Origin: Pedobacter hiemivivus
GTDB lineage: Bacteria > Bacteroidota > Bacteroidia > Sphingobacteriales > Sphingobacteriaceae
NCBI RefSeq assembly: GCF_004331685.1
Contig: NZ_SJSM01000005.1
Coordinates: 248,001-312,000, forward strand
Direction: 5' to 3'
DNA: 64,000 nt
Shown here: positions 1-7,692 of the stretch, one piece after another
Numbering within the stretch: position 1 is the stretch's first letter
How the letters are laid out: every line of letters begins with the position of its first letter
The notes under the pieces: generated by a model
Databases searched by the model: none
What the model saw: the letters and a program-made list of their open reading frames with translations, nothing else
Told to the model about the DNA's origin: nothing
Program-made: the position numbers and the translations under genes

Positions 1-1253
1 CTTAGATCGGTTTCTGCAGTCATCAGATCCAGGTATGTTTTAATCCCCTCATCGTATTGAAGCTTTATCGTTCCGTACACTTGTTTAGAGATTTCTTGAT
101 TTTCATTTGCAGTTTTCCAATCGTTTAAACCCGCTTTATAAGTTGCCATTGCCTGCTCATATTGACTATTGATCTGGTTTTTGGTATTCTCCAGGTCTAA
201 ATCAATTCGTTTCTCCAATAATTGTGACTTACGGATTTCCTGAGTACGCTTAGTTCCCTGGAAAATTGGGATACTCAATTTCAATCCTGCCATTGATCCT
301 GGGTACGAGTTACTATATAAATCCTTAAAATCGTTATTCATGTAATTCCAGCTGTAGTTTGCAAAAGCAGACAGCTTAGGCATATATGCCAATTTGTTAT
401 AAGAAGTATTGATTTGTTGTAACTGACGCTGGGTTTCTAATTGTTTAAATTCAATTCTATTGCGTGGATTAAGGACCTGTGCCGTATCTAACAACACCTC
501 CTGCTCCATGCCCTTTTCATTAAACACCAGACTTAAATCATTACCGGCATCATAACCTATAATAGATTTTAGATAAGCATACTTGTATTTTAACAATTCC
601 TGCGTTCTTTTTCTATCTGCTCTAGCGTTACTCAAACTGATTTGAGCCCTTTGGAAGTCAGTTTTATCCACTAAACCTGCATCATACTGTGCTTTGGCAT
701 CTTTAAATTGTTTTTCTAAACGGGAAATATTTTCATCGATGATTTTAAACTGCTCCTGACTCGTCAGGATATCATAAAAAGCCTTGCTCACTTCAACCAC
801 CGTAGTGATTTTAGTGTTTTCAGTACCTTGTTTATACTGCTGTCTGTAATACTTTGCTGACTTAGAAGCCTGAATTAAGCCCGCATTTAGTAATTGTTGA
901 TCGGCTTGTAAAGTAATACCCGAAGTATTCTTAGTACCTAAAGTCATGTACGAAGTCTGCCCATCAACAGTTAAAGCATTTACCTGTTGCTTCATGTTGT
1001 GGTTAAAACTCGCATCTGCGTTGATTTGTGGCAACCAGCCTGAAAGTGCAGATTTGATATCACGTTCGCCAATCTCTTCATCTACGAGGGTCTGTTTTAC
1101 ACCTGGCTTATTTTTTAGGGCATAGTTAATCACATCCTGCAACGATGCTTGTTGCAATACTGTTTTTGTGCTGTCGGTCTGCGCAAAAATATGCGAAGGA
1201 ATAAAGACCGTTCCCATCACAAAAAGCATAAATGATATTTTATTTAATTTCAT
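1..1253 (-). CDS. TolC-family outer-membrane efflux protein (partial, 3' end off window)
   Basis: This is an outer-membrane channel component of a tripartite efflux or type I secretion system. The gene reads leftward and runs off the window, so only about 417 N-terminal codons are present. The start at 1253 gives a normal Sec signal peptide (MKLNKISFMLFVMG, hydrophobic core, cleavage near FA-Q). After it comes a LQDVINYALKNKP segment, the usual first helix of the OEP domain, and then long glutamine- and alanine-rich helices with the OEP internal-repeat style. The adaptor and pump partners are expected to the left and cannot be seen. A TANNTTTG-type -7 element lies about 30 bp upstream. The family call is firm; the substrate is unknown. 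Confidence 0.9.
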   Translation of the reverse strand, partial: MKLNKISFMLFVMGTVFIPSHIFAQTDSTKTVLQQASLQDVINYALKNKPGVKQTLVDEEIGERDIKSALSGWLPQINADASFNHNMKQQVNALTVDGQTSYMTLGTKNTSGITLQADQQLLNAGLIQASKSAKYYRQQYKQGTENTKITTVVEVSKAFYDILTSQEQFKIIDENISRLEKQFKDAKAQYDAGLVDKTDFQRAQISLSNARADRKRTQELLKYKYAYLKSIIGYDAGNDLSLVFNEKGMEQEVLLDTAQVLNPRNRIEFKQLETQRQLQQINTSYNKLAYMPKLSAFANYSWNYMNNDFKDLYSNSYPGSMAGLKLSIPIFQGTKRTQEIRKSQLLEKRIDLDLENTKNQINSQYEQAMATYKAGLNDWKTANENQEISKQVYGTIKLQYDEGIKTYLDLMTAETDL

Positions 1254-1284
1254 AATGTCTTTCGAATTGAAAATTTTGAAGCTG

Positions 1285-1292
1285 CAAAAGTA
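1285..1292 (-). promoter_or_regulatory. putative -7 element of the TolC gene
   Basis: Read on the minus strand this is TACTTTTG, matching the Bacteroidota -7 consensus TANNTTTG, 32 bp before the start codon at 1253. I see no good TTTG -33 element at the expected distance, so the call rests on one element only. Confidence 0.35.
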
Positions 1293-1464
1293 ATTTTACC
1301 TGGAAGTGGCTGGGGTAAAAGTTGACCGAACTCAACAATTTTGAGACTGAACCGACGCATAAGCAAGCTCAAATGAAATTCATTTATGTAAATTTATAAA
1401 TCGATAAAGGTGTCGGTTGAGTACTGAGATTATCCGTTCTGGCCTTAACTTTACGGCATTCGGT

Positions 1465-1472
1465 TAGTTTTG
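1465..1472 (+). promoter_or_regulatory. putative -7 element of the LytS/LytTR operon
   Basis: TAGTTTTG matches TANNTTTG about 53 bp before the kinase start at 1526. The -33 box is not convincing; the nearest TCTG is 23 bp upstream instead of 19-21. Confidence 0.35.
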
Positions 1473-1525
1473 CTGATCAGAATGGCTTCTAAGTGGTATC
1501 CTTGTATATTAAGCTCGTATAATCA

Positions 1526-2617
1526 ATGGCATTAAAGAAAGAATCTCAAGACTTTTATAAATATTTCAGGTTTATTATTATCCCTGTGGTATTTGTTGGC
1601 TTCTATTTGTTGGCCTTCATGATTGACCCTAATAGGCCATGGTCGGGCTTTTTCAAAAGAGATACAACCGAGATCCTTACTGAATGGATCTTTGTATCTA
1701 TTTTCTGCTTACTAATTACCGAGATCAGTCTAGCCATTGCGCGCACACTGGATCGCAGATTACCTTGGGTTTTGTATCCGCTGTGGAGATTTCTCCTTCA
1801 ATTTAGTCTGCAGATTATCGCTTCGATAGCCTTCCTTTATATCTATTTACACATTACGCTGGGTGCATTTGGAGGAGAAATGAAGTTTAGTGATCTGAAT
1901 GCTGAGGGATTGCGACAGTCATTCGTAGTGAGTGCGCTTTTATCTGTATTGATCAGCTTAATTTTTACGGGCAATTTCTTTTTACAACAATGGAAAGCTG
2001 CTATGCTGGAAACTTCAAATTTGAATTTAAAGGCTGCAGAATTGAAGCAGATTGCGCTCGAATCAGAGTTACAATCGCTCAAAATGCAGCTCGACCCCCA
2101 TTTTATGTTTAACAACTTCAGCACACTTTCTGCTCTTATTGCTGAGGATGCTAATGCTGCTCAACACTTTCTCGAAAACCTATCCCGTGTATATCGGTAC
2201 ATGATCATCAATGTCCATAAAAATATCATTTCTGTAGAAGAAGAGATTCGTTTTGCGGAAGCCTATTTTTACCTCATCAAAATCCGCTTGGGCGAAAACA
2301 TAAAAATGCAATTGACATTAAGTGATGAGGTGCTTAAAAAGGGGATCCCTCCAATTACGTTACAATTATTGATAGAAAATGCGATTAAGCACAATACTGC
2401 GTCACGTTCTAAACCATTGACGATAAATATTAACGAGGATGACCAGAAAAACCTGGTGATCACCAATTCACTGCAACGACTTAATTATAATATTCCCTCT
2501 ACCTGCACTGGTTTAAAAAATATTGAAAGCCGTTATCGTTTACTTTCCGACAAACTACCCGAGGTTACTGAGACTGAAAATCTTTTTGTGGTGAAATTAC
2601 CTTTAATGGACATTTAA
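1526..2617 (+). CDS. LytS-type sensor histidine kinase (His_kinase superfamily)
   Basis: Membrane sensor kinase of 363 residues. About four hydrophobic segments span residues 15-155. A short coiled linker follows, then the His_kinase domain with the phospho-acceptor motif LDPHFMFNN (His192), a feature of the LytS/YehU class. A minimal HATPase region (LLIENAIKHN near residue 285) closes the protein. Its stop codon directly abuts the LytTR regulator start at 2618, so the two form a translationally linked two-component pair. No extracellular ligand domain is present, so the stimulus cannot be guessed. Family assignment is secure from the motifs. Confidence 0.92.
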   Translation: MALKKESQDFYKYFRFIIIPVVFVGFYLLAFMIDPNRPWSGFFKRDTTEILTEWIFVSIFCLLITEISLAIARTLDRRLPWVLYPLWRFLLQFSLQIIASIAFLYIYLHITLGAFGGEMKFSDLNAEGLRQSFVVSALLSVLISLIFTGNFFLQQWKAAMLETSNLNLKAAELKQIALESELQSLKMQLDPHFMFNNFSTLSALIAEDANAAQHFLENLSRVYRYMIINVHKNIISVEEEIRFAEAYFYLIKIRLGENIKMQLTLSDEVLKKGIPPITLQLLIENAIKHNTASRSKPLTININEDDQKNLVITNSLQRLNYNIPSTCTGLKNIESRYRLLSDKLPEVTETENLFVVKLPLMDI

Positions 2618-3385
2618 ATGCTGGATATGAAATTATTAATTATTGAAGACGAGATACATAATGCGAACAGATTACAGGCGATGATTAAGGAGCTCAATCC
2701 TGATATTTCAATTGTAGGAGTTTTAGAAAGTGTGGCCGACAGCATTGAATGGTTTTCAGTAAATCAGCAACCTGATCTGATATTAATGGATGTACGACTG
2801 GCGGATGGGCTTTGCTTTGAGATTTTTTCGGCTTGTAATATCACAACACCAGTTATATTTACCACTGCATACGATGAGTATGCCATACGTGCTTTTAAAG
2901 TGAATAGCATAGATTACTTGTTAAAACCCATCCATAAACAGGAATTGGCAGGAGCTTTGGCTAAATACAAACAGCTTACAGGTAATCAACAGGCCGACCC
3001 AATCATTTCTGACCTTATCGACATCATTAAAAAACAGGATCCAGTTTATCGGTCGCGTTTTTTAATTCAGGTAAATGATGGTTACAAAACGGTTGTCGTA
3101 AAAGACATTGATTATATCTATTCTGAATTTAAAATCACCCATCTGGTACTTCATCAAGGGCAGGAACATGCAGTTCCTTATACCATGGATGAAATAGAAG
3201 AGCAATTAGATCCCGCAGCATTTTTTAGGGCAAACAGGCAGCACATCATTAGCATCAACAGCATTAAAGACATTCATAACTTCTTTAATGGTAAGCTGAA
3301 GGTTATTTTGCACAAATATCCAGAAGCAGAGATTTTTATTAGCAGAGAAAAAGCTGCTGCTTTTAAGCAATGGCTCGATAATTAA
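2618..3385 (+). CDS. LytTR-family response regulator
   Basis: DNA-binding response regulator of 255 residues. The N-terminal receiver carries the acidic pocket (LIIEDE), the phospho-acceptor Asp58 in LILMDVR and the conserved Lys in YLLKPI. The C-terminal LytTR domain (about residues 148-252) has the conserved FFRANRQHIISINSI stretch. It follows the LytS kinase with no gap and is surely its partner. An in-frame ATG nine bases downstream (2627) is an equally plausible start. It converges on holA with only two bases between the stop codons, across a short ATCCTA/TAGGAT hairpin. Targets are unknown; no repeated LytTR sites are visible nearby. Confidence 0.92.
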   Translation: MLDMKLLIIEDEIHNANRLQAMIKELNPDISIVGVLESVADSIEWFSVNQQPDLILMDVRLADGLCFEIFSACNITTPVIFTTAYDEYAIRAFKVNSIDYLLKPIHKQELAGALAKYKQLTGNQQADPIISDLIDIIKKQDPVYRSRFLIQVNDGYKTVVVKDIDYIYSEFKITHLVLHQGQEHAVPYTMDEIEEQLDPAAFFRANRQHIISINSIKDIHNFFNGKLKVILHKYPEAEIFISREKAAAFKQWLDN

Positions 3386-3399
3386 TCCTAATGTAGGAT
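3385..3399. terminator. short possible bidirectional terminator between LytTR gene and holA
   Basis: ATCCTA, a three-base loop and TAGGAT form a 6-bp hairpin followed by a T-rich stretch on the plus strand. It lies across the convergent stop codons. It is short and AT-rich, so support is weak. Confidence 0.25.
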
Positions 3400-4413
3400 T
3401 TTAAACAACATTTCTTTCAATAACTCCCCATCAGTAGTGTTCCCGGTACTATCTACGCCTTTACTTTTCAAATCATATTCCCGCATCAGGCTTATAATAT
3501 CAAAAGTTTTGGGTAAGCTGTAACTACGTGCAGCTGTTTCGAAATCTTTGACAAAGAATGGGTTTACCCCCAACTCTTTTGCAGCATCACCTTTATTGGG
3601 TAAATAGTGATATTTCAATATTTTGGTGAAATAGGAATTCAGATTGGCCATGACCATCACCATAGGGTTGGCCTTCGGATTATCAGCAAAATAATTGATG
3701 ATCTGATTGCATTTCAAGACATTCTTTACCGCTAATGCTTTTTGCAACTCAAACACATTATACTCTTTACTGATACCAATATTTCGTTGTACAATATCTG
3801 TATCAATAGTAGTTTCTTTACTAATATTTAACAGCAGTTTCTCTACTTCATTGGCAATTTTAGAAAGATCGGCTCCCAGGTATTCCGCCATCAAGGCCGA
3901 TGCCTGTGGAGCTATTTTATACCCCTTCTCCTTTACCAGCTCGTCAATCCATTGCGCAAGTTTGTAATCGCGCACCAAGTCTGACTGAAAAACCACCCCA
4001 TTCTTGTCAATCGCTTTATAGATCTTTTTGCGCTTATCAAAATTGGCATATTTATACCCCAGCACCAGGATGGTACTAGGCAAAGGCTTTTCGAAATAGT
4101 TCAATACAAATTCAGCAGTTTTACTATTGCCTTCCGTCTCTTTGGCCCATTTCAAATCCTGTGCTTCTTTCACTACGACCAGCTGGTAGTCGGACATCAT
4201 CGGATAGCGCTTAGCGGCATTCATTACCGTAGCCATGTCTGTATCTTTTCCATACAGAACGGTTTGGTTAAAGCCCTTCTCCATATCATTCAGAATATGC
4301 TCTTCCATATAATGGATGATCTGATCTATGTAATAAGGTTCTTCACCATGTAACAGGTAAACAGGCTTAAACTTTCTGGCTTTGATGTCTTTTATTATGT
4401 CGGCAGCACTCAT
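3388..4413 (-). CDS. holA: DNA polymerase III subunit delta
   Basis: Clamp-loader delta subunit, which opens the beta sliding clamp. The protein is about 341 residues when started at 4413 (MSAADIIKDIKARKFKPVYLLHGEEPYYIDQI). An upstream in-frame ATG at 4458 would add 15 residues that lack the family start and would overlap the divergent promoter at 4446, so I prefer 4413. The N-terminal AAA-like fold is recognisable by YLLHGEEPYYID and VVVKEAQDLKW, and the C-terminal collar domain includes FELQKALAVKNVLKC. Length and order fit HolA. It is divergent from the RDD gene and convergent with the LytTR gene. Confidence 0.9.
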   Translation of the reverse strand: MSAADIIKDIKARKFKPVYLLHGEEPYYIDQIIHYMEEHILNDMEKGFNQTVLYGKDTDMATVMNAAKRYPMMSDYQLVVVKEAQDLKWAKETEGNSKTAEFVLNYFEKPLPSTILVLGYKYANFDKRKKIYKAIDKNGVVFQSDLVRDYKLAQWIDELVKEKGYKIAPQASALMAEYLGADLSKIANEVEKLLLNISKETTIDTDIVQRNIGISKEYNVFELQKALAVKNVLKCNQIINYFADNPKANPMVMVMANLNSYFTKILKYHYLPNKGDAAKELGVNPFFVKDFETAARSYSLPKTFDIISLMREYDLKSKGVDSTGNTTDGELLKEMLFKILH

Positions 4414-4445
4414 ATAATGCTGTAAACTTAGATAAAAAATTTGTC

Positions 4446-4453
4446 TACTTTTG
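4446..4453 (+). promoter_or_regulatory. putative -7 element of the RDD gene
   Basis: TACTTTTG matches TANNTTTG and predicts transcription starting near 4460, which supports translation from 4478 over the ATG at 4451. The -33 region is not clear. Confidence 0.4.
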
Positions 4454-4477
4454 CACAATTATCATTTATACCTACCT

Positions 4478-5089
4478 ATGAATAATTTATGTCCAATATG
4501 TAAAACCAGCTACCCATCAGATGTAAAGTTTTGTGTCAATGATGGCGCCAGGCTTATAGCGACCGACAGTTCTGCGGAACAAACTGAACCTCAACTTCAC
4601 AATCCTTTTGAACGTCAGCCGCAAATTGGCCAATCTTATTACAAAGCCTCCATTGGCAATAGATTCGTAGCGGCTTTGTTAGATGGCTTAATTTTTCTTG
4701 CACTGATGATACCGGCAGCAGTGATTTTCGTGTTTGCTTTTATTGCTGCATACGGAAATAAGGAAGAAGAGGCTGCCGCATTTTGTATTGTTGGCATATT
4801 ACTATTCCTAATTCCACTAGCCTTCCAAATGTTTAAAGATGGTTTCGGAACGGGACAGAGTCCAGGCAAAAAAGCCATGAAACTAATGGTCATTGACCTC
4901 GAAACCAATATGCCATGTACCAAGCAGAAATCATTCTTAAGAAATATCATTATGCTATTGATGGGTATCGTTCCAATTGTTGGCGGATTTATAGAGCCAA
5001 TTATGGTATTAGCAACTAACGATGGTAGAAGACTGGGCGACCGTGCAGCAAGTACAATGGTTATCGACAAAAGTGATTATTTCAACTAA
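4478..5089 (+). CDS. zinc-ribbon plus RDD-domain membrane protein
   Basis: Small membrane protein of 203 residues. The N-terminus has a zinc-ribbon-like cluster (CPIC, then CVNDG about 11 residues later). Residues 55-200 form an RDD domain with three hydrophobic segments and the RFVAALLDGLI and GQSPGKKAMKLMV motifs typical of the family. RDD proteins are of unknown or ion-exchange-related function. The start at 4478 is chosen because an earlier ATG at 4451 lies inside the -7 element. The next gene, 12 bases downstream, also begins with a zinc ribbon, so the two are likely cotranscribed. Confidence 0.8.
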   Translation: MNNLCPICKTSYPSDVKFCVNDGARLIATDSSAEQTEPQLHNPFERQPQIGQSYYKASIGNRFVAALLDGLIFLALMIPAAVIFVFAFIAAYGNKEEEAAAFCIVGILLFLIPLAFQMFKDGFGTGQSPGKKAMKLMVIDLETNMPCTKQKSFLRNIIMLLMGIVPIVGGFIEPIMVLATNDGRRLGDRAASTMVIDKSDYFN

Positions 5090-5101
5090 AAACCGCTCCT
5101 T

Positions 5102-5497
5102 ATGAATTGTATAAGATGTAATGCCCCCAATGCTCCGGAAGCAAAATTCTGCAAAAACTGTGGCACAACCATGATTACCCCAGAGATGCAGACAAAAACC
5201 GATCATCAAACCATCAAAGCACTGTTGATCATTATTGGAGTAGATTACCTGCTTTCTGCGGTCATGTTCCTGATTCAAAAAGCTACCCCACTTGTATCCC
5301 ACAATGATGGAGACTTTGCTCGAATTGACTTGGTTTATAAAGTATATGGTTGGACATCAGACATTGTGACTTTAGCCGTAATGCTATTCTTCCTGGCCAC
5401 CATTAAAAACCAGACTGTTAAAACAGCCCTAATAGCATTCATCGTGTTAAGATTTATATTTATGCTTGGCTATCGTGTTTTTCCTTTCTTCCTGTAA
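5102..5497 (+). CDS. zinc-ribbon membrane protein of unknown function
   Basis: 131 residues. A double CxxC zinc ribbon (CIRCNAPNAPEAKFCKNCG) opens the protein, followed by about three hydrophobic segments (LLIIIGVDYLLSAVMFLI, IVTLAVMLFFLATI, ALIAFIVLRFIFML). I do not recognise a functional family beyond the ribbon. Tight spacing to the RDD gene upstream and to the HSDR_N-like gene nine bases downstream suggests one transcript. No enzymatic motif is visible. Confidence 0.7.
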   Translation: MNCIRCNAPNAPEAKFCKNCGTTMITPEMQTKTDHQTIKALLIIIGVDYLLSAVMFLIQKATPLVSHNDGDFARIDLVYKVYGWTSDIVTLAVMLFFLATIKNQTVKTALIAFIVLRFIFMLGYRVFPFFL

Positions 5498-5506
5498 TAA
5501 AAACTA

Positions 5507-5968
5507 ATGTCATTTATACCTACTCCACTTAATCTACCAGAGTATCCTTTTAGAATTACCCGTAAGGATACCCAGTATTTTATATTTGATGAAATTAGGA
5601 AAAAACACCTGGTATTAACACCCGAGGAATGGGTAAGACAGCATTTTATCCAATTCCTGATTTTTGTTAAGAAATTCCCAAGATCCCTGATCCAAATTGA
5701 AGGGGGATTGACACTCAATAAGCTTCAAAAAAGAACCGACATCGTTATTTTCAACAATCTCGGCGAAAGAGTAATGGTGATCGAATGTAAAGCTCCGGCT
5801 GTAAAAATCACACAGTCTGTATTTGACCAGGCTGCCCGCTATAATTCGGTGCATAAAACCAAATGGTTGGTTGTAACAAATGGCTTAAGACATTGCTATG
5901 CGATTATAGATCATCAAAGTTCGCAGTTTGCTTTTATTGAGGAGCTGCCGGATTATCAACTGCTTTAA
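5507..5968 (+). CDS. HSDR_N-type PD-(D/E)xK protein
   Basis: 153-residue stand-alone protein resembling the N-terminal nuclease-fold domain of type I restriction subunit R (HSDR_N_2). The candidate catalytic signature is RTDIVIFNN followed by VMVIECKAP, that is D...ExK near residues 77-93. There is no helicase domain, no HsdM or HsdS nearby, and full-length homologues of this size are common single genes in Bacteroidota, so I would not call it a restriction system or a fragment. The role is unknown; DNA cleavage is inference from the fold. A repeat copy begins 11 bases after its stop. Confidence 0.72.
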   Translation: MSFIPTPLNLPEYPFRITRKDTQYFIFDEIRKKHLVLTPEEWVRQHFIQFLIFVKKFPRSLIQIEGGLTLNKLQKRTDIVIFNNLGERVMVIECKAPAVKITQSVFDQAARYNSVHKTKWLVVTNGLRHCYAIIDHQSSQFAFIEELPDYQLL

Positions 5969-5978
5969 TAGTCAAAAT

Positions 5979-6111
5979 CAAAATTAGCCATTCTGTTCAG
6001 AGTATGGAACTGCGAAGCACTCTTGAGGACACAGTCCAATAAGTACTCCCGAAAAATCTTTTGCCTGAAGAAGGCAAAAGTTCCTAGGTCTCTTCACAGA
6101 AGGCAAATTTT
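5979..6111 (+). repeat. 3'-end palindromic repeat, copy 1 (interrupted)
   Basis: Member of the roughly 80-bp family described in the findings. The first 30 bases match the copy at 12914 almost exactly, then about 46 bases unique to this copy (about 6010-6056) interrupt it, after which CTTTTGCC...GGCAAAAG, CCTAGG and AGAAGGCAAATTTT resume. It lies in sense orientation after the HSDR_N gene. Confidence 0.75.
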
Positions 6112-6151
6112 GTCTGACCAGCATGATGCTTATCCTGCTGGTCAGACAAAA
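6108..6151. terminator. strong hairpin terminator, 16-bp arms
   Basis: TTTTGTCTGACCAGCA (6108-6123) is perfectly complementary to TGCTGGTCAGACAAAA (6136-6151) with a 12-base loop. Terminal A and T runs on both sides suit a bidirectional terminator between the convergent genes ending at 5968 and 6287. Confidence 0.75.
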
Positions 6152-6198
6152 CTATCCTAACACACCTGTTCTTCTATAAAACTGTCCTAACACACCTG
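6148..6198 (+). repeat. 21-bp direct repeat, two units at 30-bp period
   Basis: Units at 6148-6168 and 6178-6198 differ at one position; each ends in TCCTAACACACCTG. The separating 9 bases are unrelated. Function unknown; it fills the stretch between the hairpin and the next palindromic repeat. Confidence 0.6.
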
Positions 6199-6206
6199 CT
6201 TAAAAG

Positions 6207-6294
6207 AAAATTTAGTTTCTCGGAAAAGGCCTCAGCGTTCTTGGAGCTTCTTCAGCGACAAGTAATGCAGCCTTAGAGGAGAACGCTTAATTTT
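6207..6294 (-). repeat. 3'-end palindromic repeat, copy 2 (minus orientation)
   Basis: Read on the minus strand it starts AAAATTAAGCGTTCTC and ends GAGAAACTAAATTTT, with AAGG/CCTT as the middle stem. It overlaps the stop codon of the efflux channel gene (6287-6289). With copy 1 it makes a large inverted arrangement around the 6108-6151 terminator. Its apical stem is less regular than in other copies. Confidence 0.7.
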
Positions 6295-7672
6295 CACCTT
6301 CACCTCCCCCTCCAAGCGCCCTATACAACCCAATCACTGCCTGCCACTGTTGCAATTTATCGTCAACACCTTCTAACTGTGCCGACAATAGATTCTGCTC
6401 AGAAGTAAGTACATCAGTATAATTGGTGGCAGAGCTATAACGTAGCAGCTTCTTTGTAAAATCAACCGATTTTTCCAATGCAGCCAGTTGCTTTACTCTG
6501 ATCCGTTCTTGTTCAACAGCAGTTTGGTAAGCGTACAAAGCATTAGAAACTTCCTCCCCTGCTTTTAACAGGGATCCTTGAAATGCTAGTGCCGCTTCTT
6601 GTTGAGCCGCCTTTGCAGTAATTAACCTGGCTTTATTTGCACCTTTATTAAAAATGGGCTGTGCAATTCCAGCTGCTATATTACCAAATAGACCATCTGG
6701 AGTTAACCAATCTTTTAAACTAAAGCTCGTAAAGCCCCCAGATGCAGTTAGCGTAACAGAAGGATAAAACAGCTTACGCGCTACATTTGTATTTTCAAAA
6801 GCAGCCATAAAAGCATATTCTGCCTGTTTTACATCGGGCCTATTTTGCAATAATTGTACAGGCAAGCCAACTTTAAGATCAACCAACAGCTTTTGATCAT
6901 TTAACGACGCTCGGTTCACCGTAGTGGAAGGCTTCGCCAATAGCAGACTTAAAGCGTTTTCGGTTTCTCTAATTTGTCTCTTCAATCGTGGGATCACAAC
7001 TTCAGCAGCATATTGACTGGCTTCACTCTGCACCTCAGCCGCTCCGGTTACTACATTCGCTGCTTTTAAAGACTTCATGGTTCGCACGTCTGTTTTTCTG
7101 TTATTTACAGTTTGTTCTAAGATCAGCAGTTGCTGATCCAATGCCAATAAAGTAAAATAACGATTACTGATATCTGCAATTAGCTGAGTTTTCACAGCCT
7201 TACATACCTCTTCGCTTTGTAGTAGGCTCGCCAAGGCAGCTTTTTTAGCACGCTTTAACTTACCCCAAATATCAGCTTCCCATGTTGAGGTTAAGCCCAC
7301 ATCATATTGGGTAGAGGAATTAATAATTCCAAACCCCTGTGGGAAGGCCAACTTGGACTGTTTAATGCTGGCATTACCATTTAAGTCGGGCAAAAAGGCA
7401 CTCTTGCTCTGCTGAAAGCTAGCGCGTGCAGCAATGATACGTTGGTATGCCATTTTCAGATCTATATTTTGCTGCAATCCTTCTGTAATCAAGCCATTTA
7501 AAATTGGATCAGCAAACAACTTATTCCAGTGCATCGAAGCGATATTAATGGTATCAACCGATTGATGGTCCCGGTACAGCTGTGTTGTATTTAAATCTGG
7601 TCTTTGGTACACCTTCGATATCTTGCAGGAAGCAAGCACAAGAAGTAGCATTAATCCTATGTATGATTTCAT
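6287..7672 (-). CDS. RND efflux outer-membrane lipoprotein channel (OprM/NodT-type)
   Basis: Outer-membrane factor of the tripartite pump, 461 residues. The signal sequence MKSYIGLMLLLVLASC ends in a lipobox (LASC), as in OprM-like channels. Two OEP repeats follow; TSTWEADIWGKLKRAKKAALA (split here as STWEADIWGKL) is the family's hallmark, and QNRPDVKQAEYAFMAA and FYPSVTLTASGGF are also typical. It is the last gene of the adaptor-pump-channel operon, 20 bases after the pump gene, and its stop is embedded in a palindromic repeat. Likely a broad-specificity drug or small-molecule exporter. Confidence 0.93.
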   Translation of the reverse strand: MKSYIGLMLLLVLASCKISKVYQRPDLNTTQLYRDHQSVDTINIASMHWNKLFADPILNGLITEGLQQNIDLKMAYQRIIAARASFQQSKSAFLPDLNGNASIKQSKLAFPQGFGIINSSTQYDVGLTSTWEADIWGKLKRAKKAALASLLQSEEVCKAVKTQLIADISNRYFTLLALDQQLLILEQTVNNRKTDVRTMKSLKAANVVTGAAEVQSEASQYAAEVVIPRLKRQIRETENALSLLLAKPSTTVNRASLNDQKLLVDLKVGLPVQLLQNRPDVKQAEYAFMAAFENTNVARKLFYPSVTLTASGGFTSFSLKDWLTPDGLFGNIAAGIAQPIFNKGANKARLITAKAAQQEAALAFQGSLLKAGEEVSNALYAYQTAVEQERIRVKQLAALEKSVDFTKKLLRYSSATNYTDVLTSEQNLLSAQLEGVDDKLQQWQAVIGLYRALGGGGEGEN

Positions 7673-7692
7673 TTTTTGATTTTCTTTATTAA

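Noticed and set aside
5507..5968. Remnant of a type I restriction-modification system
   Set aside because: No HsdM, HsdS or helicase part is nearby and the protein is complete as a small single-domain gene.
6148..6198. Two 21-bp repeats with a 9-bp interval, considered as a CRISPR fragment
   Set aside because: Only two units, a 9-bp spacer, no cas genes, and the location is inside a terminator island. A simple local duplication explains it.
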